Made by a program: the position numbers and the translations under genes. DNA of 64,000 nt from Heterocephalus glaber (taxonomy: Eukaryota; Chordata; Mammalia; Rodentia; Bathyergidae). Shown here piece after piece: positions 24,938 through 36,408 of the stretch; within the stretch, counting starts at the first letter, position 1; every line of letters begins with the position of its first letter. The notes beneath the pieces are model-generated. The model was not told where the DNA came from and searched no databases. It worked only from the letters and a program-made list of their open reading frames with translations. The stretch lies in assembly GCF_000247695.1 (NCBI RefSeq), contig NW_004624779.1:1676126-1740125 (forward strand), in the 5' to 3' direction.

Positions 24938-27218
24938 CTTTCTCTTTTCTAACCCACTTGCTATACAAAATGATTCTAAACCAAACTCTTCCAGCCCTTT
25001 CCTATTGTCCTCCATCTGCAACATCTTGTACACATGAAGCTACAATGAATTTCTGCACACAAAGGAACATTTTTCATCTTTGGACATCAAGTTACAAATT
25101 CACTACTAAGTTGTTGCCTGTTCATGATGAAGATCTTTTCAAGCCATGATTTCCAGGGATACCCAAATCCTTATGCAATCTTTTAAGTTTACTATATTGT
25201 TTATGCACATCTTTTCACGTCCCTGCAAGGGATATTTTGCAAAACTTCCTTCTTTTCCACTTATGAGAATGAGTAAGAGCTGACAGAAAAAAAGTACACA
25301 GGAAGTAAAGAGAACTGGGTAAAATCTTTTAATGTCTCAATGTATTGCTATGTACAACTTTACTTTGTTCCTTGGGCAAGGAAAAATTCTTCTCAGACTA
25401 AGATGGTTTCAAGACAGTAGACAACATGGGAACCACAGGCACTGTGAATTGAGACAAGGAAACATAAGGTTCTGATTAAGATTGTGGCCCTGTGAACAGG
25501 CAGGTAAGTTCAGGTGGTAGTAAATTCATGAATCTGTGAAAAAATAATGTGGCCTTCATCACTTGTTTCAAACTATACCATTTAAAAAAATAATTACCCT
25601 TGTACCTTAGTTTTCCATATATGTAAAAAGTATCCAACAGAAACTAAAAACATATTCTGATTACCTTGATACAAATACTTGTGTAAGGATAGGGTTAATA
25701 ATTACTAGACAAAAATCCTTACCACATGCATATCACTGACAATAAATATAGTAGATCAATAGAGGGGGGAAAAAGCTTTTGGGGGAGGAGGAAACAGAAC
25801 AGGAGAACTAGAGCAAGCAAATATGTAAGACTAACTACAACAATTACTCGACTAGAAACTCATGGGGAACTAAGAAGAGTAAAGGTCTGCTGTCATTAAG
25901 TAAATTTTCTAAAAATCACTTTATTCATTTTATCCTGTATAGTCATCTGTAGTGTTCAAATGTGCTCACCAATTGCTTAACTCCACTTCAGTCTACCTTT
26001 GCAAACAAAGCCGTCGGATCAACAGAGAAGATTCAAACAGTTTCAAAAGTGCAACATTTTGAAAGCATTTTGTTTGCTCATACAAATATACTTTATGGTT
26101 AACTATTTAGTAGAGATTGATTTCCTCAAACTTGTCCCAATTATTTGATGAGATTAAGAAAGTATAGCATCAGCAGCACTTAAGACTATTGCAACATGGC
26201 AAATGTGTAAAAACCCACCTAATCTTGGAATTTTCCTCAGCATCTTACTTTAGTATCATGTGCTGTAGATAGCTACCATTGTTATTTTATGAGCAAAGAT
26301 AACTAAGTCATTTGCAGCTGTTTAAAATGGTGGCATTATATAACATTTAATTAATTGCCCACATAACCTCACTGTATTTTCAAAGTATGATTTTAGCATT
26401 TTCCTGGTAATTTTTTTTTCAAGTTCACCAGTGCTTCCTTTTTTCTAGATCCTATCATTATCCAGAACTGGATATGTGTAAGAAACCTGTAATTTAAAGC
26501 TGAATTACATGACTGCTAAATATATTGCTGTCCCTTAATTTTTTTAATAAACCAAATGAATACAAATAACCCTATTCAAAAAATGAAAATTACTTCTGAA
26601 TGGCATCCATTGGGAAACAAACCTATGATTAAAATATTACAGTTGGCTTTAAACATCAGCAGGATCACACAGGTCTTTAAAACGAATAAAATGTGTTTAG
26701 GTCTTTGATTCTAATATTCCATCAGTTTAAGAAGGCATAGCATTTCTATAGCAGTAAGATGTCTGAAATACTAAATAAGCAAAACCAAACCAAATCAAAT
26801 AAATAAATAAACCCATACAGGAATTTACTCACTAGCAGTGTCATATCAACTATGAATGGCTTCACTTGGTAGTAACTTGCACATTTCATTTTTGGCTGGG
26901 AAAAAAACGTTCAATATTAGAATCCTCATATTAAGCAAGGATCAACACACTACAACCAAACTATCAAAAAAAAAGAGACCTAATTACTATATTTACATAC
27001 GCTTTTAGAGAACAAGTCCCTTTTAATTACTTGTGTGTTGTAATGGGTACCAAATGCACACAGTACTTACTGCATTAGTCATTTCCCTGTCTGAGCTCCA
27101 GTAGTACTTTGTAAGCTGTCATTTAGTGTCAGTTACCACTTCATTTCACTAATTCTAGTAAGGCTTACCGCAAAATTACCTGCAACATCCTTGAGGACAC
27201 ATAGCCTTTAGAATAGGG
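24938..27218. other. Intergenic, nothing recognised
   Basis: AT-rich, unique-looking sequence. No gene or clear repeat. Confidence 0.5.
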
Positions 27219-27299
27219 CAGTAGTGGCGAACTGATGGCAAACATGCTGTAGCCCACTATTATCAATCATGGAAAGCTCGAAAAGGTTTGCCATCACTA
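27219..27299 (-). mobile_element. Short inverted-repeat element, copy 2 (hAT-like MITE candidate)
   Basis: 81 bp with ends CAGTAGTGGCGAAC and GTTTGCCATCACTA. Its reverse complement aligns along its length with the element at 19387-19469, including GCTTTC-ATGA and GGCTACAGCATG/AGCTACAGCATG. Inverted relative to copy 1. Confidence 0.6.
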
Positions 27300-30200
27300 A
27301 GACTAGTGATCTGGGAGAATGGCAGTCCTGAAGTCATGGTCTGGTTTCCCACTTCCTTACTTAAAAGGCAGGTTTGTTATTCTTGAGATTTGTTCTGAAT
27401 TCTCTTACCACACTAGTTCTCAGAATTAACCAGATCACTGTCCTGCCCCATTCAGCCACTCCTGTCATCCTTACACATCACATACAAATGTGCAGAGATA
27501 GCATTTTCTTTATATTCACTGCCCCTCAGTCCCTGCCACACACAATCTTTTTCTGTTCTTTTCACCAAGGCAAGCTGTCTGGACAAAACTCGGCATCAGG
27601 TGAGAAATGTTAACAGATATATACCTACTGCAATACATCAAAGAATCTATTAATGGCCAAGTCATATTTAAAAGAAACCTTCAATTCATTCAACAAGTAC
27701 TTAATGAAGGCTTAATCATTTGAAAGAATACACTATGTCTTCCTCATTTTCAAAGATCTGGCATTTAGCAGATGATCTTGCTATTGGGCCAGAGAATTTC
27801 AAGGTAAAGTCAAGGACTTTGATCATCTCTACATTCCTAATGGCCAAAAATGTCTGTATGTTATGGAACTTGAGTATAACTGTCTTGAGTTAAAACAGAA
27901 ACTAATTTATAAACACAACTTCTGTGCTTAACTTCAATTAAAATGCTTATTTCCTGTTTTGTGATGTACCTTTTTTCTACTGATGTCCTAGTATATATAT
28001 ATAATTCTAATTCCTTTGAAATAAACATTCAAACCATTTGTTCTCTTAACCAAAAAATAGTGTTATTTATTCTCTAAAGGATCATGCCCCAGATTAAGCT
28101 AATTTTGAGACTTAAAAAAACACTGCCTTAGACTCTGCAGATGCTATCTTCATTTCACTTCAGTGTTCACACGTCCTACTGGTTGCACTTATTTCAGTTT
28201 CCCCTCTCTGGACTTAACCTGCTAGTTGACTTACGTACTTCTAGACATTTTTCCTGGAATGAGAATGTGAGAAGTATACTATCACCCCTTCTGTTCTGAG
28301 CAAATCATTTTACTCAGAGAATGGCAACTGGATATTTGACTTACAATCATTTTTTCAAGCCTCTTAAACTGGCACTGCAGAGGAAAATTCTTAAGCCAGT
28401 CACTTTGTGTTCTGTCCCCTTCCACGGACTGTTGAAAAAACTTTCCTTAATTCATTAACTTAAGGTTTAAATTTATGGTAATTAACTACAGTGGGACTAT
28501 GAAATATAATAGGCAATAAAATGATACAAACATCATTGATACAACTTAAAGTTTTACTTGGTGCACCAAATAAAAATGGCAGGTACTCAGATAAGGCTGG
28601 TACTCAGGGAGGGCCTTTTTGAGGAAGTAGCATTACAGCTGAGAACCTAGCAACAGCAGGTGAACACCACTGCAGCCTGGTTGCTTGCCTCAGCGGCTAC
28701 CTTCTCAACCCCCTCCTGCAATTCTGAGAATCCATTTTTGCTGTCTAGTCAACCAAGGTGCTATTCCTCAACCCTTAGGGCATTCTTATCTCTTACTAAC
28801 TGCACCATCACTCTGCCTGTGTATCCTGTGTGCTTCAGGGAGGGGAAGGGGACCTGTCAGTCATTATCATAAGACTTAGGCCTAACCTTGATCTTACCTC
28901 TCCCCCACAGGCTTACTTCTGGTAGGCCAGAGATCTACATTTGTTCAAGCAGAGTGGAGATGAAATTTTGTTTTGAAGGAAGGTCTTTCAGCTGATGTGA
29001 ACCAGATAATCATGACAGCCACCACTGACCACGATGGAAAAGCCTAGCTGAGCTTACAATTTGGGGGGTCGAATACTAAAACTGCCCCAACAGGGGCTAC
29101 TGATACTTGAACCCAGAACCTGACATTAAACTCTAATAAGACTCCTTAAGTAGTTGCTTAAAACTCCTCGACCCATTAGGCAATTATCAGGTGGCAACTC
29201 AGAATATTTACAATGGGATTTACATATTCTTGGAGCCCACAGACTAGACCTACTGTGCTAAGGCATATGTGTATATATGTATAGTTCTGAGACCTCAACT
29301 AGCCTATCAACTTGTCTTTATTTTCTGTAATATGAGGTGACAGCAGGACTCCTCAATCCTTTATCATTCTTCTCTCATAATACATACACAGCCTGTCTCA
29401 AGTGTTACTGGTTTACTATATAACTTTGCCAAACAATCAGCTCAAAATTTAATCATACACCAGAGTAGAGCTTCTGTGTAAATTCTGCTTGGAGTGAAAC
29501 CTATTGGAAAATTAAGAGTTTTGGTTAGTATTGATATTCTAAATGTAAATGTACTAGACAAGGGAAATGGAAATGTTAAACTGCTTGCTGAACCAAAAAC
29601 AGGAGCTTGAAACTGTAGCACAAAGAACCATGATTTAAAAAACAAAAGCCTGTACTTCAGGTAACATAATCATGTTGAGAACTACTAACTTTACTAAACT
29701 AACTGCTGCCTCTCAGTACAGTATTTTCACCTTTCTTTGTACAAGTACAGAATTTTTGGTGCCCTCACTGTTGTCAGTTGCGTTGTGAGATTTAGGAGGT
29801 AAGTATTCCCAAGAGAGCACCATTACATTCCCACATAATTTGAATTATCAGATTTTCTTTGTTGACCCTTCTACCTTTAGGAAACTTTCTTTTATCTTTG
29901 CTGAAGGATTAATGTTTACTCTAAATTCTACTTACTTAAGCCAAGAACCCTGCTAACACTAATTACTTCAAGTTGTCAAATGTACCCCAAGATGATTACA
30001 CATGCATAAAGTCAAACATATATTAGAATCTGATCTCACTTTTGCTGCTTCCTTCCCCTCAACCTCTCATTCTAGGAAATTCATTCATGGGCCCTATTGA
30101 AGGTTTAAGCATTCTACACACTAGTAATATTTCGGACATGGCAGAAACTGCATAACTTACAATTTTAGAGATTACAAAATTCTTATGAGGGTTAAAAAAA

Positions 30201-31944
30201 TAAGCATGGAATTCTCAATCAAGTGTTGCTTAGACTGAGATTCCTTAGGAGTTGCAGTAATGAATGTAATGAGACAGAATTCCAAGCATAATTCCTAGAT
30301 AAAGTAGCTGCTTTGTTATAGCTCTGGAGTTTTGCTTCAAGTGTTCTGAGGCTAGATTTGAAAGATTTATTAGAGGGGAATTCAAATCCTGGAGGACCAA
30401 TACCTGGAAAATGTAGCCTATATCTTTCACCCTCTTACTTGTTCTGAAACAACCCCTGAGGAAATCTATGTATAGTACACAAAGACATTATATGTGTGGT
30501 GTATGAGAGCCAAGTAAGGGGAAAGCTACTACCTACGGTTGGATAGTGAGCAAGTCTGCAGATTCAGAAACAAACGTGAACTTGAAGTTGGCCAAAAATT
30601 GCAATGGCAAGCAAAATAAGCTAACTATAAAACAAGGAGTGAATGCCTATGGAACTATTTAGTCTCTTACATCCCTACAAACTCTAAGGTGTTGCTCTGA
30701 CATTCAGTGCCATTTCTGACAACTCAGGGTAGTGATTATATTCTGAGTATATATCAAAATCAAAATATTCCTCAGAACACCTGTCTGTTCAGTAGCCTGC
30801 TCAAAGATTCTAACATACCTAGACTGAAAAGTCCAGGTCTATTTTGTGAACTATCAAATTATCAATTGTATCACCCAAGTACAGTTAAAAACTGTACCCC
30901 AGTAATTTTATAATTACTCTGAAAGTTCTAGTTTTAAGTCTTTGGTGAACCTGACCCATGCACTTTTGTGTTGAGGGATCAAACTACGTGACACATTACC
31001 TAAACTACCTTACAAGAGGCTTCCAATTTTCATCTATTCTTGCACTGAAGTCTTAACGCCTGAAACAAAGGTATTCTCCCTGGAGTTAAATCTCAACTAT
31101 GTACAAAATTCACTTTCAGGTTATTGGAATTCAAGCTTTCAATGTATTTTACTCTGTGCAAACTGAAGTTGACACAAGTAAACAAGCATCACGATGGGCA
31201 CGTGCTAATTCTCTTAGGAAATATATACACACCCCTAAATTTAGGTCTCTGGTCTTAGCAATGCTCATTCAGCTAATTACTTATCATTTAAGGGATACCA
31301 ACCATTTGTTTTGTTCTTTATGTTAAATAACTGGCCTATAATGACTAAATCTACATTTGTGTTGGCATTTACTTGTTTTTTAAAGTACTGGACACCAGCA
31401 TACTTCATGAAGCTGTATCTAGTACCTTATTTTCAAAGGATTTACTGTGACTTTTTTTCAACGTTTAAAAACTGCTGAACTTAGAAGCTTGCTTAGAACA
31501 TACCATCTCGTTCAATTTGTTCTAAATACAGAAAACATTCAACCCTAGAACCAAATGAGTAGCAAAAGCATTTAAATTATTCCACAAACCTTGAGCTTCC
31601 CTGCTAGGCTTCAACTTCAGTGTACCACAGGGTCTGAAACACCTTAGTAACATGTATAAGATCCTAGTCAAAATGGAGATGTGCCAATATAATGGTTATT
31701 AATAAAATCCCAAGTGACTAGATTTGAAGCATCTATGTCATTCAACAAATTTAAAATAAGCTAACAAGTGAGCCATTCATTATCGAATAGTTACATATTA
31801 GGAATCCAGATCAATTGTCAACTTAAGAATTACTTGATACCTTACTAGATTTAACTAAATAGGTATAGATTAACTCTGGTACCTATGCCCACTTCCTCAA
31901 TTAAATTTTAGACTCTTATAAGAACAAAACAAAACAAAAAAACA
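27300..31944. other. Repeat-poor intergenic stretch downstream of MIR17HG
   Basis: No SINE, L1 or LTR is recognised over 4.6 kb, unlike the flanking 27 kb. A few open frames (up to 75 codons) show no recognisable family. This low repeat load continues into the host gene. Confidence 0.55.
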
Positions 31945-31963
31945 GCATCAGAAAAATAACCTT

Positions 31964-31969
31964 TTTATT
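31964..31969 (-). terminator. Candidate MIR17HG poly(A) signal
   Basis: AATAAA on the minus strand is followed within 20-50 nt by a U- and GU-rich stretch (plus-strand A/C-rich run at 31922-31945). It lies 2.8 kb past mir-92a-1. The resulting transcript length agrees with the human long isoform, which is the main reason for preferring it to other AATAAA matches nearby. Confidence 0.5.
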
Positions 31970-32268
31970 CCAATATGCTCATTATGGGTAATTTTTAAAC
32001 AAACAGTTTCAAATGGAGTATTTTATTAATTGCCCTAAAATAACTCAAACAGCATGACCAAATTCTAAATTCATAATCAGGCATCCCTAAGTGCTGTGCT
32101 TCTGTATTCAGGTTATTTGGAAATGCCTTTGACAACATTTCCTAGGGTCTTAAATCCATAGAGTACATGCATTTTCCTAGTAATTTTTTAAAACTCAGTA
32201 AATACAATGAGTTTTATCTACCAAATGAGAAATTTACATTAGTTCAGACTGAGTAGAAATAAACTATA

Positions 32269-32369
32269 GGGGCCAGGGATTTAGCTCACTGGTTCCGCAG
32301 CCTGCTCTGCAAGCGCAAGGACCCAAGTTCAATCCCTAGTACCAAATAAATAAATAAATTAAAAAAAAA
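32269..32369 (+). mobile_element. ID SINE inside the MIR17HG 3' exon
   Basis: GGGGCCAGGGATTTAGCTCA start, CAAGCGCAAGG middle and (AAAT)n/A-rich tail. It is antisense to MIR17HG and is the only clear transposable element within the host gene. Confidence 0.9.
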
Positions 32370-34793
32370 TGTACTTATAACATAGCTTTAAAAAAAAAAG
32401 AGTAAACTATTAAAACATCTCTAAGCCGAAGAATACAGTACTCTAGAAACTCATGCTTTTACTTCCCGTCAGACACCCAAAATGAACCTTGTATACGGAG
32501 ATCTTCTTACCTTTACTGCTCAGCTGAGTTCTCAAAATCCTCCAATATTAGACAAACTACAAAGTAGTCAATTACTCAGTTACTAACAGAACAGTATTTC
32601 ATTAGATTTACAATAAACTTTAATGTACACCAAACTATTCTCCAGGCAGTTTCAGTTCAAAATTTGTCAGGAATCAGTATGAAGAACTCTTCAAGTTTAT
32701 GCACAGGAAAAACCCAAAGTCTGGTTTGTTGTGCTTAAGACAGGCTTGCCTGTAAAACAAAGACTCCAGAGTTTTTAGTGAATGTCTGATACTTTATAAA
32801 CAGCGTTAAATAGAATGTTAAGTGATAGCCTTCTATATGCAGACTAAAAATAAGACATGTACATGCACAGCCTGCAAAAGCACATTAAGTTCCTTTTTTT
32901 CTCAGAAGTTTTCAGGCTGTCAAAGCCAAAAAGCACTGGTAAGCCTCAGGTCAAAGATGTTTTCTCCCCAGGTTAATTACAGATGAGTCAGTAATCAACT
33001 TGTTCAAGTATTGGTATCTTAAGATGGCTACATTTAAATTATACTTACATTGTTTGCTAGTATATATTATCATACCCAAGGGGAAAAAAATCTTAACAGA
33101 TCCAACGTAAAATGTTGTACACTTAACCAGAAACAAAATCTCTAAACTCTACACAATACTGCCAACCACACTAAACATATTCATTTATTAGCTTGTTCAT
33201 TAGAATTAAATCTTAATCCAAGTCCAAGGAAGTTCTGAACAGTTAAGTATACAGGTTCAGCATCCAGGGAGTTAACCATTTAAAACTCCGTTGAAATCTG
33301 ACTTATGTGCTAGCATAAGAAACCATCCTCAGCAGGCTCATCACAGGTTCCATTTTTTAAAAAAATGGTGCTAGTATAATCAAGCTTTTAAAACAGACAC
33401 AAATGCCACAGCATACCTTTTTCCAAAGCACCAAAAACATGGAATTTTTAAAAATTTAAAGCAATGTTTTTCATTAAATAGCCAAACTGAAACAATTACA
33501 TTTCCATCAATACAAAAGGTTCAAGAATTCAGGTCAACTATTAGATTTTAAATAAACCATTATATATTTTGACTTTTTTCTTTCTGAAAAATCTAGCTTA
33601 GAAATTAACTCCAGAACTGTCAAATAATTACCTGTCTATTCAAGAATTAAAATTTCTTAGAGATACATTAGAGATGAAAACTTTTCTTAAGACTTCACCC
33701 AATGTACTTTAAAAAATGTTATCTATTTTATCAGGTGGTGTAATTACTAAGGTTACTGAACTTTACTTTGTATTATTGAAATAGCAACTTCCTCCAAAAT
33801 ACAGTATTTTGCAAAGCTTAAAGGGTCCCTGGATCTCAAGTCCAATTTTTAGCAAATGGTCCTTTTCAATCTACTAAGACAAGCCATTTTTAATAAAACA
33901 CATAAAAAATATAGTCTAAACAAAGACAAAACTCCTGGACAAAAGGGAAATGGCAGAAACGTCAAATAAAAAGTTAAACTTCACTTCTTAAGATTCCACT
34001 CCAGGGACAGAAATCACACCAACCTGGAATAAACTCATTGTTGCCAAAGTTCAGTAAATATTAACTGCAGATTTGGAGAAAAACTAATTTCAGATTTTCA
34101 CTCCACTGCAGCACACTTGGTATTAAGGAAGCATGTGCACAAAATAAATACTTATCACAACATTTAGCATCTATATTGTTCTTTATCTTTTTCGTTCCCA
34201 CTTTTTAGGTCCCACAAGGCAGAACAGTCTGAGGTCCCTAGGTCACTTGGCAAGACATAAATCATTAACAACTGCCAAAAAAACAAACAAAAAAAACTAG
34301 TATAGAACCACTTATAGAACCACTGCACATCAAGAACACATGTATTCACACAATAGTATCTGGTTACTGGAAACACTCCAGCCATGCTTTAAAAAAAAAT
34401 TCACATAAGGATTTAAACGGTATTTTTAGCCATTTAAATATTCTTAAGTGACATAATTTATTAACTTTTTGATTGAATAAAGCATCCTGGATTAACACTA
34501 GGTCCAAAGAAAACAAAAAGGAATATTCTGACTTTACAGATTGCCATACATTTATAATAAATTTCCTGTACAATCATACTGGAATACCTGACAGCCAAAT
34601 TATATCTAACTAAAACTTTTCAAATGTTTTAGTATAAAAGACAATACTTAACTTCAAGAAACAAAAAGTTGTACATGTTCTACATAAGCTACCCAAGTTC
34701 TTTTAAACATTTCAAATCTCTCGAACATTTTACAGTGGAAATCACAATCTTCAGCAATACTTAATTTTCAAAGTCTTCTGGTCACAATCCCCA

Positions 34794-34871
34794 CCAAACT
34801 CAACAGGCCGGGACAAGTGCAATACCATACAGAAACACAGCATTGCAACCGATCCCAACCTGTGTAGAAAG
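34794..34871 (-). ncRNA. MIR92A1: miR-92a-1 precursor hairpin
   Basis: This 78-nt hairpin is the last member of the cluster. The mature 3p arm is at 34824-34803 (minus), with seed AUUGCAC shared with miR-25, miR-32 and miR-363; the 5p arm is at 34861-34839. It matches human mir-92a-1 fully, as recalled. It belongs to a different seed family from the other five and has distinct targets, for example ITGA5 in endothelium. In human and mouse primary transcripts it is described as buried in the compact core and processed poorly. Confidence 0.98.
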
Positions 34872-34907
34872 GGGTTTGATTTTCCCTCACTTTTTCTACA
34901 GACTTTT

Positions 34908-34994
34908 CACTACCACAGTCAGTTTTGCATGGATTTGCACAGCAGAATATCACACAGCTGGATGCAAACCTGCAAAACTAACCATAGAACAGTG
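34908..34994 (-). ncRNA. MIR19B1: miR-19b-1 precursor hairpin
   Basis: This 87-nt hairpin is the fifth member of the cluster. The mature 3p arm is at 34941-34919 (minus), with seed GUGCAAA. The 5p arm and loop match mir-19b-1 rather than mir-19b-2 of the paralogous X-linked miR-106a~363 cluster, which confirms the locus as the chromosome-13-type copy. Only 36 nt separate it from mir-92a-1, the tightest spacing here, consistent with the two being packed together in the folded primary transcript. Confidence 0.98.
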
Positions 34995-35001
34995 TTCAGT
35001 A

Positions 35002-35020
35002 ACAGGACAGGACAGGACAG
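35002..35020. repeat. (ACAGG)4 mini-repeat between miR-20a and miR-19b-1
   Basis: ACAGG repeated almost four times in the spacer of the microRNA cluster. Confidence 0.85.
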
Positions 35021-35060
35021 TGTGACTGGGCGACTGGCCGAAGCTGGAGTTCTACAGCTA

Positions 35061-35131
35061 GCAGTACTTTAAGTGCTCATAATGCAGTAGATAACTAAAC
35101 ACTACCTGCACTATAAGCACTTTAGTGCTAC
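35061..35131 (-). ncRNA. MIR20A: miR-20a precursor hairpin
   Basis: This 71-nt hairpin is the fourth member of the cluster. The mature 5p arm is at 35124-35102 (minus), with seed AAAGUGC shared with miR-17. It matches human mir-20a fully, as recalled. It is a duplicate of the miR-17 type within the cluster and acts on the same targets, including E2F1-3, forming a feedback loop with the E2F factors that activate the locus. The spacer before mir-19b-1 is 66 nt and contains a small ACAGG tandem repeat (35002-35020). Confidence 0.98.
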
Positions 35132-35219
35132 AAGAGCTGTCACATCAGATACACCAGGCAGATTCTACATCGACACAATAAAAGTACACAAAATTAGTAA
35201 AAATCACTTGAAGGAAATA

Positions 35220-35301
35220 GCAGGCCACCATCAGTTTTGCATAGATTTGCACAACTACATTCTTCTTGTAGTGCAACTATGCAAAACTAACAGAGGACTG
35301 C
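35220..35301 (-). ncRNA. MIR19A: miR-19a precursor hairpin
   Basis: This 82-nt hairpin is the third member of the cluster. The mature 3p arm is at 35253-35231 (minus), with seed GUGCAAA. It matches human mir-19a throughout, as recalled. The miR-19 family is the main oncogenic component of the cluster in B-lymphoma models, largely through repression of PTEN. The loop is short and the two arms pair across the sequence at 35250-35270. It is separated from mir-20a by 88 nt, the largest spacer in this cluster. Confidence 0.98.
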
Positions 35302-35366
35302 AAACAAAAACTATTAAAACCCCTAGATACTTGACTTGAATTGTTAGATGAAAACATAACTTCTTA

Positions 35367-35437
35367 TGCCAGAAGGAGCACTTAGGGCAGTAGATGCTAA
35401 TCTACTTCACTATCTGCACTAGATGCACCTTAGAACA
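35367..35437 (-). ncRNA. MIR18A: miR-18a precursor hairpin
   Basis: This 71-nt hairpin is the second member of the cluster. The mature 5p arm is at 35432-35410 (minus), with seed AAGGUGC. It matches the human precursor fully, as recalled. The terminal loop keeps the UAGAUUAG stretch that hnRNP A1 is known to bind to promote Drosha processing of this one hairpin, so the same factor dependence is expected here. Spacing is 62 nt after mir-17 and 65 nt before mir-19a. Its seed differs from miR-17/20a by a single base and defines its own family. Confidence 0.98.
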
Positions 35438-35499
35438 AAAAGCACTCAAAATCAGCAGACCCTGCGCTTTAAAGCCCACCTTGGCTTCCCGAGGCAGCT

Positions 35500-35583
35500 G
35501 TCACCATAATGCTACAAGTGCCTTCACTGCAGTAGATGCACATATCACTACCTGCACTGTAAGCACTTTGACATTATTCTGAC
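35500..35583 (-). ncRNA. MIR17: miR-17 precursor hairpin
   Basis: This 84-nt stem-loop is the first member of the cluster. On the minus strand miR-17-5p occupies 35570-35548, with seed AAAGUGC; the 3p arm lies towards 35500. The whole precursor matches human mir-17 at every base as I recall it. It shares its seed with miR-20a and miR-106 and represses targets such as CDKN1A, E2F1, BCL2L11 and TGFBR2 through Argonaute. The gap to mir-18a is 62 nt. Sequence just upstream is where a repression domain and a pre-Microprocessor cleavage step have been described for pri-miR-17~92. Confidence 0.98.
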
Positions 35584-35842
35584 TGGTCACAATCTTCAGT
35601 TTTACAAGGTGATGTTCCCTTTATTCCTGCTAAATTTGAAATAAATAATTAGAATAACAACTCAAATTCTAAGAGCTCTGAAACACAAAATTCCCATAGT
35701 CTCTAACAAGGAAAAAAAATTAGCTTAATTATCTCATAGCTACAAATTTCACTTATGACACATTCAAGTCTTAAAAATACAAAATTCTTTACAAGAATAA
35801 CCAACCCCTAGTCTAATGTTGTGAAGTGGTGGCTGTTCCTTA

Positions 35843-35848
35843 CACGTG
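35843..35848. promoter_or_regulatory. E-box CACGTG, site 3
   Basis: A canonical E-box about 260 bp upstream of miR-17, in the AT-rich intronic region that has been described as an additional promoter or regulatory region in human cells. Confidence 0.45.
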
Positions 35849-35934
35849 GCCTGGCCTTTCACAAATTCGTAAGTCAAGGAAAAAAAAAAAAAAATCAAAA
35901 TCACGCTGCATGTAAGAGAGAACATTATCAACAG

Positions 35935-35991
35935 TTATTTGACTTTTGAATACCTTTGAGAGGAAATCTTCACATCCACGTGGCAAAACAT
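35935..35991 (-). other. Remnant of the C13orf25 short ORF
   Basis: The minus strand reads MFCHVDVKISSQRYSKVK and then TAA, 18 codons. The first 11 residues equal the start of the 70-residue ORF once predicted for human C13orf25, as I recall it; after that the frames diverge and this one stops at once. The ORF is therefore not conserved as a protein and the locus is better treated as non-coding. The sequence AAAG|GTATTC inside it could also be a weak splice donor. The start identity probably reflects nucleotide conservation upstream of the cluster. Confidence 0.4.
35977..35982. promoter_or_regulatory. E-box CACGTG, site 2
   Basis: A canonical E-box about 0.4 kb upstream of miR-17. It also falls inside the short open frame at 35935-35991, where it encodes His-Val, so its conservation could reflect binding, coding or both. 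Confidence 0.45.
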
Positions 35992-36408
35992 TTCCTTTTC
36001 TTCTGGCTTCCAATTAGCAAATATTCGATAAAATGATTAACGAAATTACTGCTCAGACTACATTTCAATTTTATTAATTGGCCAATTTAAATATGTTTAA
36101 GATCTTAAAAATGCAATCAACCTAAATTAGATCTCCTTTCTCATTCAACCTAAAGTCCTAAACCTGTATTTTGCAAACTGCATTCGTTTCCAAAGATGTA
36201 TAAGGGTTTCTGCACTGTACTTTTTACTACCTTAAAAACTAGTTGACGCAAACTTAACGATTTTTCTAGAAAAGGTAAACTGACAAAATCCAAAACATCT
36301 ACTTTCATGCTTTAATAGCCCGATCCTATTGTATTTATTCAACTCAAAGAGAAGTCGAGAAAATTGTTATCAAGAAAAGTTAACACAGAAAATTAAAAAT
36401 ATCCTTAC

